The position numbers and the translations under genes are program-made. The notes under the pieces were generated by a model. The model was not told the origin of the DNA. It searched no databases and worked only from the letters and a program-made list of their open reading frames with translations. Below are positions 1 to 8,910 of a stretch of DNA of 64,000 bases, in pieces. Source of the DNA: Aliiroseovarius crassostreae (GTDB lineage Bacteria > Pseudomonadota > Alphaproteobacteria > Rhodobacterales > Rhodobacteraceae); contig NZ_LKBA01000019.1 in NCBI RefSeq assembly GCF_001307765.1, positions 124,001-188,000 on the forward strand, given 5' to 3'. Numbering within the stretch: the stretch's first letter is position 1; every line of letters begins with the position of its first letter.

Positions 1-18
1 TGTTTTATTCAGAGGGTT

Positions 19-1473
19 TTACCCTTCACGCCGCTCATCAAAGCTCTTGGCGATGAAATCAGGGGTGTGATCCCCCATTCCCATGATCCTGCCATTGTCA
101 CGTCGGCTGGAATTGCTGCGTCCGCGCGAAGAGCTGCGGCTGTCACTCTGGTAACGCTCGCTTTGCTTGGGGGCAGGAGCCGACGGGGCGGTCGAGGCCG
201 GGCTGTCTTTGCTGCTGCGGGCTGAACTGCTGGCCGAAGGTTTTGACGATTTGCTTTCGCTTTTCGACGGGCTGTCCGTTTTCTCATCCGTGGCCTTACG
301 TGAGCGCGATTTGCGCTCCTCGGGCGGCAGCGGGCTCTCCACCCGCGGAATTGCCTTTTCGATCAGACGTTCCACCGCATCGAGGTTCTTCTCGTCACGG
401 GGTTCGCAGATCATGATTGCCTTGCCGCTGCGCCCGGCGCGTCCGGTGCGCCCAATCCGGTGGACATAGTCCTCAGCATGGCCCGGCACGTCGTAATTGA
501 ACACATGGCTGACATTCGGAATGTCCAGTCCGCGTGCCGCCACATCAGAGGCACAGAGGAAATTCAATGTGCCAGCGCGGAACCCGTCCAGAACTTCCAT
601 CCGTTTGGATTGTTCCAGATCCCCATGGATCGGAGCGGCATTGTAGCCGTATTTCTTCAGCGACTTCGCGCAGATATCCACATCGGTCTTGCGATTGCAG
701 AAGATGATCGCATTGGTGCAGCTTTCGCCTTCCCGGTCGATCAGCGCCCGCAGCAACGTGCGTTTCTGAGAGGCGGCGCGATCCTTCCGGGTCGCCTTGA
801 ACATGCACAGTTCCTGCGTGATTGTTTCCGATGTGGTGGCCTGGCGGGCCACTTCGATCCGCTCGGGGTTTGACAGGAACGTATTGGTGATCCGCTCAAT
901 TTCAGGCGCCATTGTGGCCGAGAAGAACAGGGTCTGGCGGGTGAATGGGGTGAGGCCGAAGATGCGTTCGATATCGGGGATGAACCCCATGTCGAGCATC
1001 CGGTCGGCTTCGTCCACCACCATGATCTGCACGCCAGTGAGCAGCAGTTTGCCGCGTTCGAAATGGTCAAGCAGGCGGCCGGGCGTGGCAATCAGCACAT
1101 CAACACCCCGGTCGATCAGGGCATCTTGTTCCTTGAAACTGACGCCGCCGATCAAGAGCGCCTTGGTCAGCTTCACGTTCTTGGCGTAAATGTCAAAGTT
1201 CTCCGCCACCTGGGCTGCCAGTTCTCGCGTGGGGCAAAGCACCAGCGAACGGGGCATTCTCGCCCGCGCCCGGCCACGCGCAAGGGCGGTGATCATGGGC
1301 AGGGTGAACGAGGCGGTTTTGCCGGTGCCTGTCTGGGCAATGCCCAGCACATCGCGCCCTTCAAGAGCGGGGGGAATCGCGCCGGCCTGAATAGGGGTCG
1401 GGGTTTCATACCCAGCTTCATCAATGGCTTTCAAAACCTTGGGGCTGAGTTTCAGATCAGAAAATTTGGTCAT
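19..1473 (-). CDS. rhlE: DEAD-box ATP-dependent RNA helicase, RhlE-like
   Basis: This is a 484-residue cytoplasmic RNA helicase that unwinds or remodels RNA during ribosome assembly and RNA decay. All the family motifs are visible in order: a Q motif (GYETPTPIQ, about 21-29), Walker A AQTGTGKT (46-53), PTRELA (81-86), TPGR (130-133), DEAD (154-157), SAT (185-187) and a C-terminal HRIGRTGRAGR block near 350. After the two RecA-like domains comes a basic, Ser/Arg-rich low-complexity tail of about 100 residues, as is common in RhlE-type proteins. The start MTKFSDLKL fits the family N-terminus. It is transcribed alone toward the left window edge. Assignment to RhlE rather than another DEAD-box subgroup is by general resemblance. 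Confidence 0.93.
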   Translation of the reverse strand: MTKFSDLKLSPKVLKAIDEAGYETPTPIQAGAIPPALEGRDVLGIAQTGTGKTASFTLPMITALARGRARARMPRSLVLCPTRELAAQVAENFDIYAKNVKLTKALLIGGVSFKEQDALIDRGVDVLIATPGRLLDHFERGKLLLTGVQIMVVDEADRMLDMGFIPDIERIFGLTPFTRQTLFFSATMAPEIERITNTFLSNPERIEVARQATTSETITQELCMFKATRKDRAASQKRTLLRALIDREGESCTNAIIFCNRKTDVDICAKSLKKYGYNAAPIHGDLEQSKRMEVLDGFRAGTLNFLCASDVAARGLDIPNVSHVFNYDVPGHAEDYVHRIGRTGRAGRSGKAIMICEPRDEKNLDAVERLIEKAIPRVESPLPPEERKSRSRKATDEKTDSPSKSESKSSKPSASSSARSSKDSPASTAPSAPAPKQSERYQSDSRSSSRGRSNSSRRDNGRIMGMGDHTPDFIAKSFDERREG

Positions 1474-1730
1474 ATATGTCCATATTTCACGGACACTTCT
1501 GGCCCGTGCATCTAGGAAAGGAGGCCCGGATGGCCGTGACGCGTCTGGTATTTTTCAGCGCGCCCTCTCGGATGAGGAAGGGGTAAAGAAAAATCCGTCC
1601 ATGGTCAACGCGTTCCCCAGAAATATGGACGATTCCCGCAATATCTTGCGATTGTTGCTACATTTCTAAGCCAAATGGCCGCTTTCATGTCGTTCCGGGC
1701 ATAGCCCCGGGCGAGGATCTGCAGGCTAAA

Positions 1731-1773
1731 GCGTTTCGAGATTAACTTGAGACACAAGTTGATTTCGAAATGC
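1731..1773. repeat. 43-bp palindromic intergenic repeat, copy 1
   Basis: This is a near-perfect hairpin. The outer arms GCGTTTCGAGAT and ATTTCGAAATGC pair with two mismatches, the inner arms AACTTG and CAAGTT pair exactly, and the loop is AGACA. A second copy of the same length lies at 62787-62829. It sits about 60 bp upstream of the remains of an IS200-type transposase, so it may be an end of that element or a REP-like sequence it mobilised. The rest of the gap after the helicase gene (1474-1830) holds nothing else I can name. Confidence 0.7.
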
Positions 1774-1835
1774 CCGCAACTTGATTTTCCTGCTATTGGA
1801 GATAAACTACGGGCTTCGAGCCGGTCCGCTGCAGC

Positions 1836-2265
1836 GAATCTTCTGATGATCTCTCCTCGTCATCCGCGACCACGCGATTTTATCACAGGTTCCACGTCGT
1901 GTGGGTCACAAAATACCGCTACAAGGTTTTGCAGGGTCCGATGCGGGAACGCATCCGGGACATCATCGGCCAGACTTGTGAGGAGATGGGTGTTCACATC
2001 GTGCGCGGTGTGCTGGCGCGCGATCATGTCCATATGTTCCTGTCGATCCCGCCGAAACTTTCGCTGTCCGACGTCATGCAGCGCATCAAGGGCCGCTCGT
2101 CGCGCCGTATCCGGATGGAGTTTCCCGAGCCGCGCAAATGCTACTGGGCAGGCGGTTTTGGGCGCGTGGGTATTTTCGACGACATCGGGAAATGTGACCG
2201 ACGATATCATACTTCAGTATCTGGAATTACATTCCAAACGGAATGCTACCAGCGTCAGGCGGTAG
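1836..2265 (+). pseudogene. tnpA: Degenerate IS200/IS605-type transposase TnpA
   Basis: Translation across two frames gives a typical small HUH transposase. One frame carries HVVWVTKYRYKVL (from 1893), the HUH motif DHVHMF and the LSDVMQRIKGRSSRRI helix. The C-terminal block STTSGNVTDDIILQYLE, with the expected catalytic Tyr, is in the +1 frame and ends at 2265. The switch lies about 2140-2175, where the sequence should read like RRFWARGYF. Reading upstream, the similarity runs to about 1836 but no usable start codon is present. It is therefore a frameshifted and probably start-less relic. No TnpB partner is nearby. An active gene rescued by frameshifting seems unlikely but cannot be excluded from sequence alone. 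Confidence 0.85.
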
Positions 2266-2273
2266 TGGTTCAC

Positions 2274-2918
2274 TCAAAGTGACCAGCCGCAGGCCTTCAT
2301 TACGGGGGAAAGAGCTGCTTCAAGTCCTGAAATGTTAAACACTGCGGTAACTGGGCTTTCGTTGTATGGCGTTGTTTGCGCGACAAATGAATCGCTTTTC
2401 ACCATTTTTTTCAATCTCGGTATTGGGGAGCCGGGGGTGAATGTGGCTTTGGAATCGGTCGACAATCCCCATTTCTCAGTCTCGCTTTTAGCATCGCCAA
2501 TTCGCGTGAGAACGTATTTCACTTCGTTATTATAGTTCCCGTCATTTCCAAGATAGTCGTTCCAAACAATATACATTTCAGTTTTGTTGGATTGACAGCG
2601 AATGACTAGCCCAACCTTGTTTCCCCACCTGTTTTGCCCGGTTTCTGCCTCCAGTGCCAGGACAACAGTTTTGCTGTCATCAATCGGATTGATCTTCTCT
2701 CGTATATCCCACTTACCAGTGTTCCCTTCGACACCAGTGACTTCGGCGGTCTGCGGTCCATTAAGATTAAGTGCTTCGGCAAGATCGTCGTAGCATTGCA
2801 GCCGCTCCAAACTCCCACGCTGAGCTGCGCAAGCTGCGATCTCGCTTTCTGCAGAGTTTTTTGAAAGCGCGGGATGAGACACAAGCAACATCACGCTGGC
2901 GAGTAAAACCTGCTTCAC
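2274..2918 (-). CDS. TagO/VasI-like secreted protein (orphan)
   Basis: A 214-residue protein with a cleavable signal peptide (MKQVLLASVMLLVSHPALS). The mature part begins with a Cys-containing stretch IAACAAQRGSLERLQCYDDLA, typical of small periplasmic proteins. It then shows the pattern GKWDI, PIDDSKTV, VIRC, EMYIVWNDYLG, FVAQTTPYNESPVTAVF and a terminal ACGW. This matches the TagO/VasI family, first noted as a type VI secretion accessory protein but often found alone in genomes and prophages. No other type VI genes are in the window, so a secretion role is not supported here. Its 3' end meets the transposase relic. Confidence 0.72.
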   Translation of the reverse strand: MKQVLLASVMLLVSHPALSKNSAESEIAACAAQRGSLERLQCYDDLAEALNLNGPQTAEVTGVEGNTGKWDIREKINPIDDSKTVVLALEAETGQNRWGNKVGLVIRCQSNKTEMYIVWNDYLGNDGNYNNEVKYVLTRIGDAKSETEKWGLSTDSKATFTPGSPIPRLKKMVKSDSFVAQTTPYNESPVTAVFNISGLEAALSPVMKACGWSL

Positions 2919-2982
2919 GGGAAATCTCCGGCATTAGAATCTATCATTGATAGAATTCAATGCCGGAAAGAAGGGGTCAAGC

Positions 2983-4590
2983 TTAAACCATCATTTCCTT
3001 GGTCGCGGTCAGTTTCACACCGTCGAAATCACGTTCAACACGGTCGATATCCCATTGGAGACGTGTCAGAAACACGGGATCTCCATCATGATCATGCGCG
3101 ATATGTTGCTTGTTGGTGTTGATCAGTCGCTCCACCACATCCTTCGCCCCAGACACCCAGCGGGCCGAGGTGAATTGCGATGGTTCAAAGCGCACCGGCA
3201 GCCCGTATTCCATCTCGATCCGCGAGGCGAGCACTTCGAATTGCAGCGCCCCCACAACACCCACGATAAAGCCCGAACCGATATGCGGTTTGAACACCTT
3301 GGCTGCGCCCTCTTCGGCGAATTGCATCAGGGCTTTTTCAAGGTGCTTGGCCTTCATCGGATCACCCGCGCGCACGCCTTGCAAAAGTTCCGGCGCAAAG
3401 CTTGGGATGCCGGTGGCGCGCAGCATTTCCCCCTCGGTCAGCGTATCGCCAATGCGCAGCTGTCCGTGGTTGGGAATGCCGATGATATCCCCCGCCCAGG
3501 CCTCTTCCGCCAGCTCACGGTCCGAGGCCAGAAACAGCACGGGGTTCGAAATGGCCATCGGCTTTTTCGACCGCACATGGGTAAGCTTCATACCCCGTTT
3601 GAAATGCCCCGAGGCGAGCCGTACAAAGGCCACACGGTCACGGTGTTTCGGGTCCATATTGGCCTGCACTTTGAAGACAAAGCCCGCGACTTTTTTTTCA
3701 TCGGGGCAAATCTGGCGCGGTTCGGCCTGTTGCGGCTGCGGCTCGGGGCCGAAATCGGCAATGCCGTTCATCAGTTCCTGCACGCCGAAAGAGTTGATCG
3801 CGGAGCCAAACCAAATCGGCGTCATATGCCCTTCCAGAACCGATTGCGGATCCAGCGCGGGCAAAAGCTCCTTCGCCATCTCCACTTCTTCAAGGAACTG
3901 TTCCAAAAGATGTGCTGGCACATGTTCTGCGAGCTTCGGGTCGTCCAGCCCTGAGATCTGGATCGTTTCCGCCACCACGTTTCGGTCGGCCCGGTCCATC
4001 AGTTCCAGCCGGTCATTCAGCAGATCGTAACAGCCCATGAAGTCACGACCCATGCCGATCGGCCAGGAGGCAGGGGTGACGTCGATCGCCAGCATTTCCT
4101 GAATTTCGTCGATGATCTCAAACGTGTCGCGGCTTTCGCGGTCCATCTTGTTACAGAAGGTCAGGATCGGCAGGTCCCGCAGGCGGCAGACCTCAAACAG
4201 TTTCTGGGTCTGGCTTTCCACACCTTTCGCGCCGTCGATAACCATTACGGCCGCATCCACCGCGGTCAGCGTGCGATAGGTATCTTCCGAGAAATCCGAG
4301 TGACCGGGCGTGTCCACCAGATTGAAACGGAAGTTTCTGAAATCAAAGGACATTGCCGAGGCCGAGACCGAGATGCCCCGGTCTTTTTCCATCTGCATGA
4401 AGTCCGAGCGCGTGCGCCGCGCTTCCCCCTTGGCGCGCACCTGCCCAGCCATCTGAATAGCGCCACCATAAAGGAGGAACTTTTCCGTCAGCGTGGTTTT
4501 GCCCGCATCCGGGTGCGAAATGATCGCAAAGGTCCGGCGGCGCGCAATTTCGGGCGGCAATTCGGGGCGGTTTGTGTGCGTATCCAACAT
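2983..4590 (-). CDS. prfC: Peptide chain release factor 3
   Basis: RF3 is the GTPase that recycles RF1 and RF2 from the ribosome after termination. The 535-residue product carries the translational GTPase G1 motif HPDAGKTT, the ARRTRSDFMQMEKDRGISV switch region, DTPGHSDF (G3) and NKMD (G4), followed by the RF3-specific C-terminal domains. I chose the start MLDTHTNRPELPPEIARRRTF because the family begins just before the ARRRTFAIISHPDAGKTT block; an in-frame start nine codons upstream also exists. Length agrees with the E. coli protein (529). It is a single gene with about 65 bp to its downstream neighbour. Confidence 0.95.
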   Translation of the reverse strand: MLDTHTNRPELPPEIARRRTFAIISHPDAGKTTLTEKFLLYGGAIQMAGQVRAKGEARRTRSDFMQMEKDRGISVSASAMSFDFRNFRFNLVDTPGHSDFSEDTYRTLTAVDAAVMVIDGAKGVESQTQKLFEVCRLRDLPILTFCNKMDRESRDTFEIIDEIQEMLAIDVTPASWPIGMGRDFMGCYDLLNDRLELMDRADRNVVAETIQISGLDDPKLAEHVPAHLLEQFLEEVEMAKELLPALDPQSVLEGHMTPIWFGSAINSFGVQELMNGIADFGPEPQPQQAEPRQICPDEKKVAGFVFKVQANMDPKHRDRVAFVRLASGHFKRGMKLTHVRSKKPMAISNPVLFLASDRELAEEAWAGDIIGIPNHGQLRIGDTLTEGEMLRATGIPSFAPELLQGVRAGDPMKAKHLEKALMQFAEEGAAKVFKPHIGSGFIVGVVGALQFEVLASRIEMEYGLPVRFEPSQFTSARWVSGAKDVVERLINTNKQHIAHDHDGDPVFLTRLQWDIDRVERDFDGVKLTATKEMMV

Positions 4591-4696
4591 GATATCGCTA
4601 TAGCCGTGCAAGGTCACGGGTGCAATGGGGCGCGCGATCTGTCATGGTGGGTGTCATGATCGGATTTGCCCAAACGGCAGGGGAAACCGGATCCCG

Positions 4697-5728
4697 TCAA
4701 AGCCTGCGGGGACCTGCGCCCTTGACCGCTCGTAATGTGCCAAGTGCGTTGTCAGGCTTTGCGCATTGCACCAGTGCATCCTTACCCAGCTCTCGGGCAT
4801 GGGTTCTCTGGGCGTGAGGGGCAAGACCCTCGGGCAGGGCCGGGCTGTTGATCTGGTCGACAAACAGGCTTTCGGCGGGGATCCCTTCGGCATAGATGAT
4901 TTCGTGCTTGTCGAAGAGCAGTTGGAAATAATCGACAAAGCCGCCTTCGCTGCGGGTCACATCCGGGCCGCCCACCAGATCACGCGCGCGCACCAGCACC
5001 TCTTTCTGTCCCGCTTTCAGGGCGTCAACGCGTTGGTAGATGAACAATCGGTGGCTCGGGCTGAGGGTCAGCTCTGCTTCGTTGTTCAACGCCCCTGCCG
5101 CGATGGTGATCGGTGCAAAGGCCCCGGTGGCGCGCACCGTCTGCTGACCGATCCAGCGAATGGGTTGCGGGCCACTGTCACGGGTAAGGACCCGGTCACC
5201 GGGGGTGAGGGTTTCGATCGGTGCCTGCCGCCCGTCCGCCAGCGTGATCTGCGTGCCACGGGTGAACGAAACAGAAGCCGTCTGTGCCAGTCGGGCGCGG
5301 GGATTTTCGGTGTTGATCGTCACCAGCGTATATTGAACCCCGGAGCGCATTGGTGTCAGCGGGTAGAGATAAATGGCGGCGATGCGGGTCCTGTCCGGCG
5401 TGGTTTCGACCAGAACAATCGCCTCCAGGGTCTCTCCATGGGGGGGCATGAAGGTCAGCACGCAGTCCAGAAATACGGGCGTCCCCGGCGTGCCGACTTC
5501 TGATCCTTCAGCGATACACAACGGCCCGTCATGATCAGGAATGGTCATGGACAGAAGCGAGGTGCGCGGGGTGATCAGCGCATAGTCATCTTCCAAAAGC
5601 AGCTCTGACGCATCGCCCAGGGCGTCCCCTTCATTCACCCCCTGCACGACACGAAAATCGCCTGCGTCATGCACGGGGAGTGTCAATGACGGCAAGTCTG
5701 CGTGTTCGGGGGCGGCAAAGCTGGACAT
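4697..5728 (-). CDS. Hint-domain protein (Hint_2 type)
   Basis: A 343-residue protein. From about residue 150 the C-terminal half is a hedgehog/intein (Hint) domain, recognised from FTRGTQITLADGRQAPIETL, PGDRVLTRDSGPQPIRWIG, FAPITIAAGAL and LSPSHRLFI. Such Hint proteins are abundant in Rhodobacterales, where some act in self-splicing or surface-protein processing. The N-terminal half (1-145) is acidic and beta-like and I recognise no domain in it. In many relatives a Cys precedes the FT.GT motif as the nucleophile; here the residue is Ser (VSFTRGT), so autoprocessing may be lost or altered. No signal peptide is evident. Confidence 0.8.
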   Translation of the reverse strand: MSSFAAPEHADLPSLTLPVHDAGDFRVVQGVNEGDALGDASELLLEDDYALITPRTSLLSMTIPDHDGPLCIAEGSEVGTPGTPVFLDCVLTFMPPHGETLEAIVLVETTPDRTRIAAIYLYPLTPMRSGVQYTLVTINTENPRARLAQTASVSFTRGTQITLADGRQAPIETLTPGDRVLTRDSGPQPIRWIGQQTVRATGAFAPITIAAGALNNEAELTLSPSHRLFIYQRVDALKAGQKEVLVRARDLVGGPDVTRSEGGFVDYFQLLFDKHEIIYAEGIPAESLFVDQINSPALPEGLAPHAQRTHARELGKDALVQCAKPDNALGTLRAVKGAGPRRL

Positions 5729-5944
5729 GTTTCAACCTGAAATAAATTTTGTAAGTCCCTGTCGCGGTTGCGTTGTGGCGGTTGGGTCGGTCTGAAACTC
5801 TAGAATGAATGCAGGGGGGGGTCAATTCAGTCCGGGCCCGGAATTGGGGCAAATTGGTCAACAAACTGTAAACACTCTGGCCACGTCCTCTCTTTCCCAG
5901 ATCGAACCGGAGTGTTAGGGCTGGGGCAAATAGGGAGAATTGAT

Positions 5945-6724
5945 ATGGATCTGGGAATTTCTGGCAAGAAAGCCCTCGTATGTGCCTCCTCCAAGGGATT
6001 GGGGTTCGGGTGCGCGCAGGCTCTGGCGCGCGAAGGCGTTGATGTAGTGATGAATGCGCGCTCATCCGAGGTGCTGGAAGCGGCCGCTGAGGCGCTGCGT
6101 GTCGAGACCGGTGTGACGATCACTACGGTTGCTGCTGATGTCACCACCGAAGAGGGGCGGGGGGCCGTTCTGGAGGCCGCGGGTGCGGTCGATATTCTCG
6201 TCACCAATGCGGGGGGGCCACCGCCGGGGATGTGGCAGGATTGGGGGCGGGAGGATTTTATCGCCGCCATTGACGCCAATATGCTCACCCCCGTTGCCCT
6301 GATGCAGGCGCTGGTTCCGGGCATGATGGAGCGGGGCTGGGGCCGGGTGGTGAACATCACATCGCAATCGGTGAAGGCGCCGATCCCGGTGCTGGGTCTG
6401 TCCAATACCGCGCGCACCGGGTTGACCGGTTTTGTTGCGGGCACCGCCAGGCAGGTGGCTGCAAACGGGGTGACGATCAACAATCTGCTCCCCGGCATTC
6501 ATGATACCGACCGGGCGGTGGCGCTGGACGGTGGCGTCGTGGCCCAGCAGGGGATCACGATGGAGGAAGCCCGCACCGCGCGTATGGCCACGATCCCCGC
6601 CAACCGCTATGGAACGGTTGAGGAATTTGGCGCGACCTGTGCCTTTCTCTGTTCTCAGTACGCTGGTTTCATCGTGGGGCAAAATGTGCTGCTGGATGGC
6701 GGCGGTGTGAATGCCACGATCTGA
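5945..6724 (+). CDS. Short-chain dehydrogenase/reductase, atypical active site
   Basis: A Rossmann-fold oxidoreductase of 259 residues. The nucleotide-binding glycine-rich turn is ASSKGLGFG (14-22), followed by TNAGG near residue 88 and a C-terminal GQNVLLDGGG typical of FabG-like SDRs. The usual YxxxK catalytic pair is replaced: the region reads VLGLSNTARTGLTG, with an N-T-x-R type arrangement that defines a divergent beta-ketoacyl-reductase-like subfamily. The start at 5945 is favoured by an AGGGAGAA ribosome site 6 bases upstream. It lies 33 bp before the aldo-keto reductase in the same direction, so the two may be co-transcribed. The substrate is unknown. Confidence 0.85.
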   Translation: MDLGISGKKALVCASSKGLGFGCAQALAREGVDVVMNARSSEVLEAAAEALRVETGVTITTVAADVTTEEGRGAVLEAAGAVDILVTNAGGPPPGMWQDWGREDFIAAIDANMLTPVALMQALVPGMMERGWGRVVNITSQSVKAPIPVLGLSNTARTGLTGFVAGTARQVAANGVTINNLLPGIHDTDRAVALDGGVVAQQGITMEEARTARMATIPANRYGTVEEFGATCAFLCSQYAGFIVGQNVLLDGGGVNATI

Positions 6725-6757
6725 CCCGAAAAGACTGCGCAACAGGAGAGAATTGTC

Positions 6758-7801
6758 ATGAAGATGAACAGCCTTGCACGGGGCGCGCTGGAGGTCAGCA
6801 CACTCTGCCTCGGGTCAATGACATGGGGCAGCACCAATACAGAAGCAGAGGGGCATGACCAGATTGACATGTTCCTCGATCATGGTGGCAACTTCATTGA
6901 TACAGCCGAAATGTATCCGGTGAACCCGATCCGGGCCGAAAATTGCGGCAAATCCGAGAGGGTGATCGGGTCCTGGCTGGCGCGGTCGAAGCTGCGTGAG
7001 CAGGTGGTGATTGCCACCAAAGTGTCCGGGGTGAACGGGGGCTTTATCCGCGAAGGGCGCGGATTTGACGGCGCGATCATTCCCGGCGCAATTGATGACA
7101 GCCTACGCAAGCTGGGCACGGATTATATCGACATCTACCAGTTGCACTGGCCGGACCGGGGCAGCTATGCATTTCGCCAGAACTGGACCTATGATCCCAC
7201 CGGACAGGACCCGGTTGCAACCGAGGCGCATATGCGCGAGGTGCTTGTGGCGATGACGGCGGCGGTCAAGGCCGGCAAGGTGCGCCATTTCGCCCTGTCG
7301 AATGAAAGCGCCTGGGGCACAATGCAATGGCTACGACTGGCGCGTGAGATGGGGGCGCCCGAGGTGGTGTCGATCCAGAACGAATACAGCCTGATGTATC
7401 GTCAGGCCGACACGGACCTTGCGGAACTGTGCCACAATGAAGACGTGCGGATCCTGTCCTATTCCCCCCTCGCCACCGGGCTGTTGACCGGGAAATACCA
7501 GCATGGCGCCATCCCGGAAGGGTCGCGTATGCAGGTCTATCCGGAACTGGGCGGGCGCAAGACCGCGCGCGCGTTCGAAGCGGTGGAGGCCTATCAGGCG
7601 GTGGCCAAAAAGCACGGGCTTGACGTGGTGCAGATGGCGCTGGCTTTTGTCATGTCACGCCCCTTCATCGGCTCCACCATCTTTGGCGCGTCGAATACGG
7701 ATCAGCTGTCGCGCATCCTGGCGGGCAAGGATCTGGTGCTGTCGGAGGAGGTGATGGCAGATATTGATCTGGCCCACCGGGCGCATCCGTTCCCGTTTTA
7801 A
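6758..7801 (+). CDS. Aldo/keto reductase, Tas-like
   Basis: A 347-residue NADPH-dependent aldo-keto reductase with a TIM-barrel fold. The family signature is clear: GSMTWG near the N-terminus, FIDTAEMYP with the catalytic Asp and Tyr (about 47-54), IATKVSG with the catalytic Lys, and QLHWPDR with the His. The C-terminal cofactor loop contains STIFGASNTDQL. The long MYPVNP and FRQNWTYDPT insertions resemble E. coli Tas. An AGGAGA ribosome site lies just upstream. It follows the SDR gene closely. The physiological substrate cannot be told from sequence. Confidence 0.88.
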   Translation: MKMNSLARGALEVSTLCLGSMTWGSTNTEAEGHDQIDMFLDHGGNFIDTAEMYPVNPIRAENCGKSERVIGSWLARSKLREQVVIATKVSGVNGGFIREGRGFDGAIIPGAIDDSLRKLGTDYIDIYQLHWPDRGSYAFRQNWTYDPTGQDPVATEAHMREVLVAMTAAVKAGKVRHFALSNESAWGTMQWLRLAREMGAPEVVSIQNEYSLMYRQADTDLAELCHNEDVRILSYSPLATGLLTGKYQHGAIPEGSRMQVYPELGGRKTARAFEAVEAYQAVAKKHGLDVVQMALAFVMSRPFIGSTIFGASNTDQLSRILAGKDLVLSEEVMADIDLAHRAHPFPF

Positions 7802-7825
7802 TTCACGCTTCGCATGTGGCTGGGT

Positions 7826-7863
7826 CCGAGGCCTCCGGCGGGGATATTTTTAACAAGAAAAAG
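7826..7863. repeat. Dispersed intergenic repeat, copy A (inverted)
   Basis: The sequence GAGGCCTCCGGCGGGGATA followed by TTTTTAACAAGAAAAAG matches, on the opposite strand, the CTTG...CAAATATCCCGGGG core of the copies at 12505, 35457, 46422 and 58135. It lies between the converging ends of the aldo-keto reductase and the carnitine regulator, where a transcription terminator would be expected. Confidence 0.5.
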
Positions 7864-8838
7864 TCATCTGCGCTCTCGCAGGTGACTTACGCTTTGGCCA
7901 TGGGCCGATTTGAAGGCGCGTGCAAAACTGGCGGGTGATCCGAACCCGGTCCGCAACGCAATCTCATTTACCGGCAGCGCCGTGTCGGTTGCCAGCCTGC
8001 GCGCTTCATCCAGGCGTAGGGTCAGGAAGTATGCACCGGGAGAGGTGCCAAGGGCAGATTTGAAACGGGTTTCCAAACTGCGGGGGCTGAGCCCAAGTTG
8101 ACGTGCTAGCGCCCGTATCGGCAGAGGATCCTCCAGATGCTCCTCCATCAAACGGATCGCCTGCGCCACTTTCGGGGCCCGCGCGCTGAGACGGGCAGGG
8201 GAGGTGACGCTTTGCGGGCGGGTATCTGAGGAGGCGGGTTCGTAGATCAACGCCCCTGCAACCCGCATGGCCAGGGCATCCCCGTGCCGGATGCGGATCA
8301 GGTGAAGCATCAGGTCAAGGGCTGCCCCGGCCCCGCCAGTTGTCAGGCGATCTCCGTCCACCACAAACCTGTCTTTTGCGACATCAATTTCGGGGAACTG
8401 CACCGTGAATTTTTCCAGATCTTCCCAGTGAGTTGTGGCGCGATAGCTGTCAAGCAAACCGGCGCGCGCCAGAATCCATGGCCCGCCATCCACCCCACCC
8501 AATGCCATTCCTTTGCGGGCGAGCCCACGCAGGGTGCGGCTGAGATGCGGGGTGGCTTGCTGCTCAAGCTCAAACCCGGCGATCACAAAGAGCGCATCCA
8601 TCTCGATCTCTTGCGACAGCGGGGCACCGGGGACCGCGAGGCCGGATGTCAGTGTGGCGGCCTGTCCGTCGACCGTAAACCAATCCCATTGGAAAAGCTC
8701 TCGTCCGGCGCGCCTGTTGGCTGCGCGCAGGGGATCAACAACGGCGGCCAGGGATAAGGTGTTCGCGGCATTGAGAATGAGCAGGCCGATGCGAAGGGGC
8801 GCGGTCGCAGGCTGGAATATTTTTGCGCTTTTCATCAT
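7864..8838 (-). CDS. GlxA-family AraC-type regulator of carnitine genes (CdhR-like)
   Basis: A 324-residue transcription regulator with an N-terminal DJ-1/PfpI-like glutamine amidotransferase-fold domain (LRIGLLILNAANTLSLAAVVDPL onward in shorter blocks) and a C-terminal AraC double helix-turn-helix (LGLSPRSLETRFKSALG, then FGSPASFARAFKSAHG). This GlxA arrangement is that of CdhR, the activator of carnitine dehydrogenase genes in Pseudomonas. It is transcribed divergently from the carnitine operon with about 70 bp between starts, which strongly suggests it controls that operon. The start MMKSAKIFQPA is preferred over a longer form because the domain begins soon after it. The identity of the inducer is inferred. 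Confidence 0.82.
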   Translation of the reverse strand: MMKSAKIFQPATAPLRIGLLILNAANTLSLAAVVDPLRAANRRAGRELFQWDWFTVDGQAATLTSGLAVPGAPLSQEIEMDALFVIAGFELEQQATPHLSRTLRGLARKGMALGGVDGGPWILARAGLLDSYRATTHWEDLEKFTVQFPEIDVAKDRFVVDGDRLTTGGAGAALDLMLHLIRIRHGDALAMRVAGALIYEPASSDTRPQSVTSPARLSARAPKVAQAIRLMEEHLEDPLPIRALARQLGLSPRSLETRFKSALGTSPGAYFLTLRLDEARRLATDTALPVNEIALRTGFGSPASFARAFKSAHGQSVSHLRERR

Positions 8839-8910
8839 GTTTTCATCGTTAAGTGTAAACTCGCTCCGGTCAAGCATCGCAATATGAAGGAAATGAACAG
8901 GGAGGCCCAA

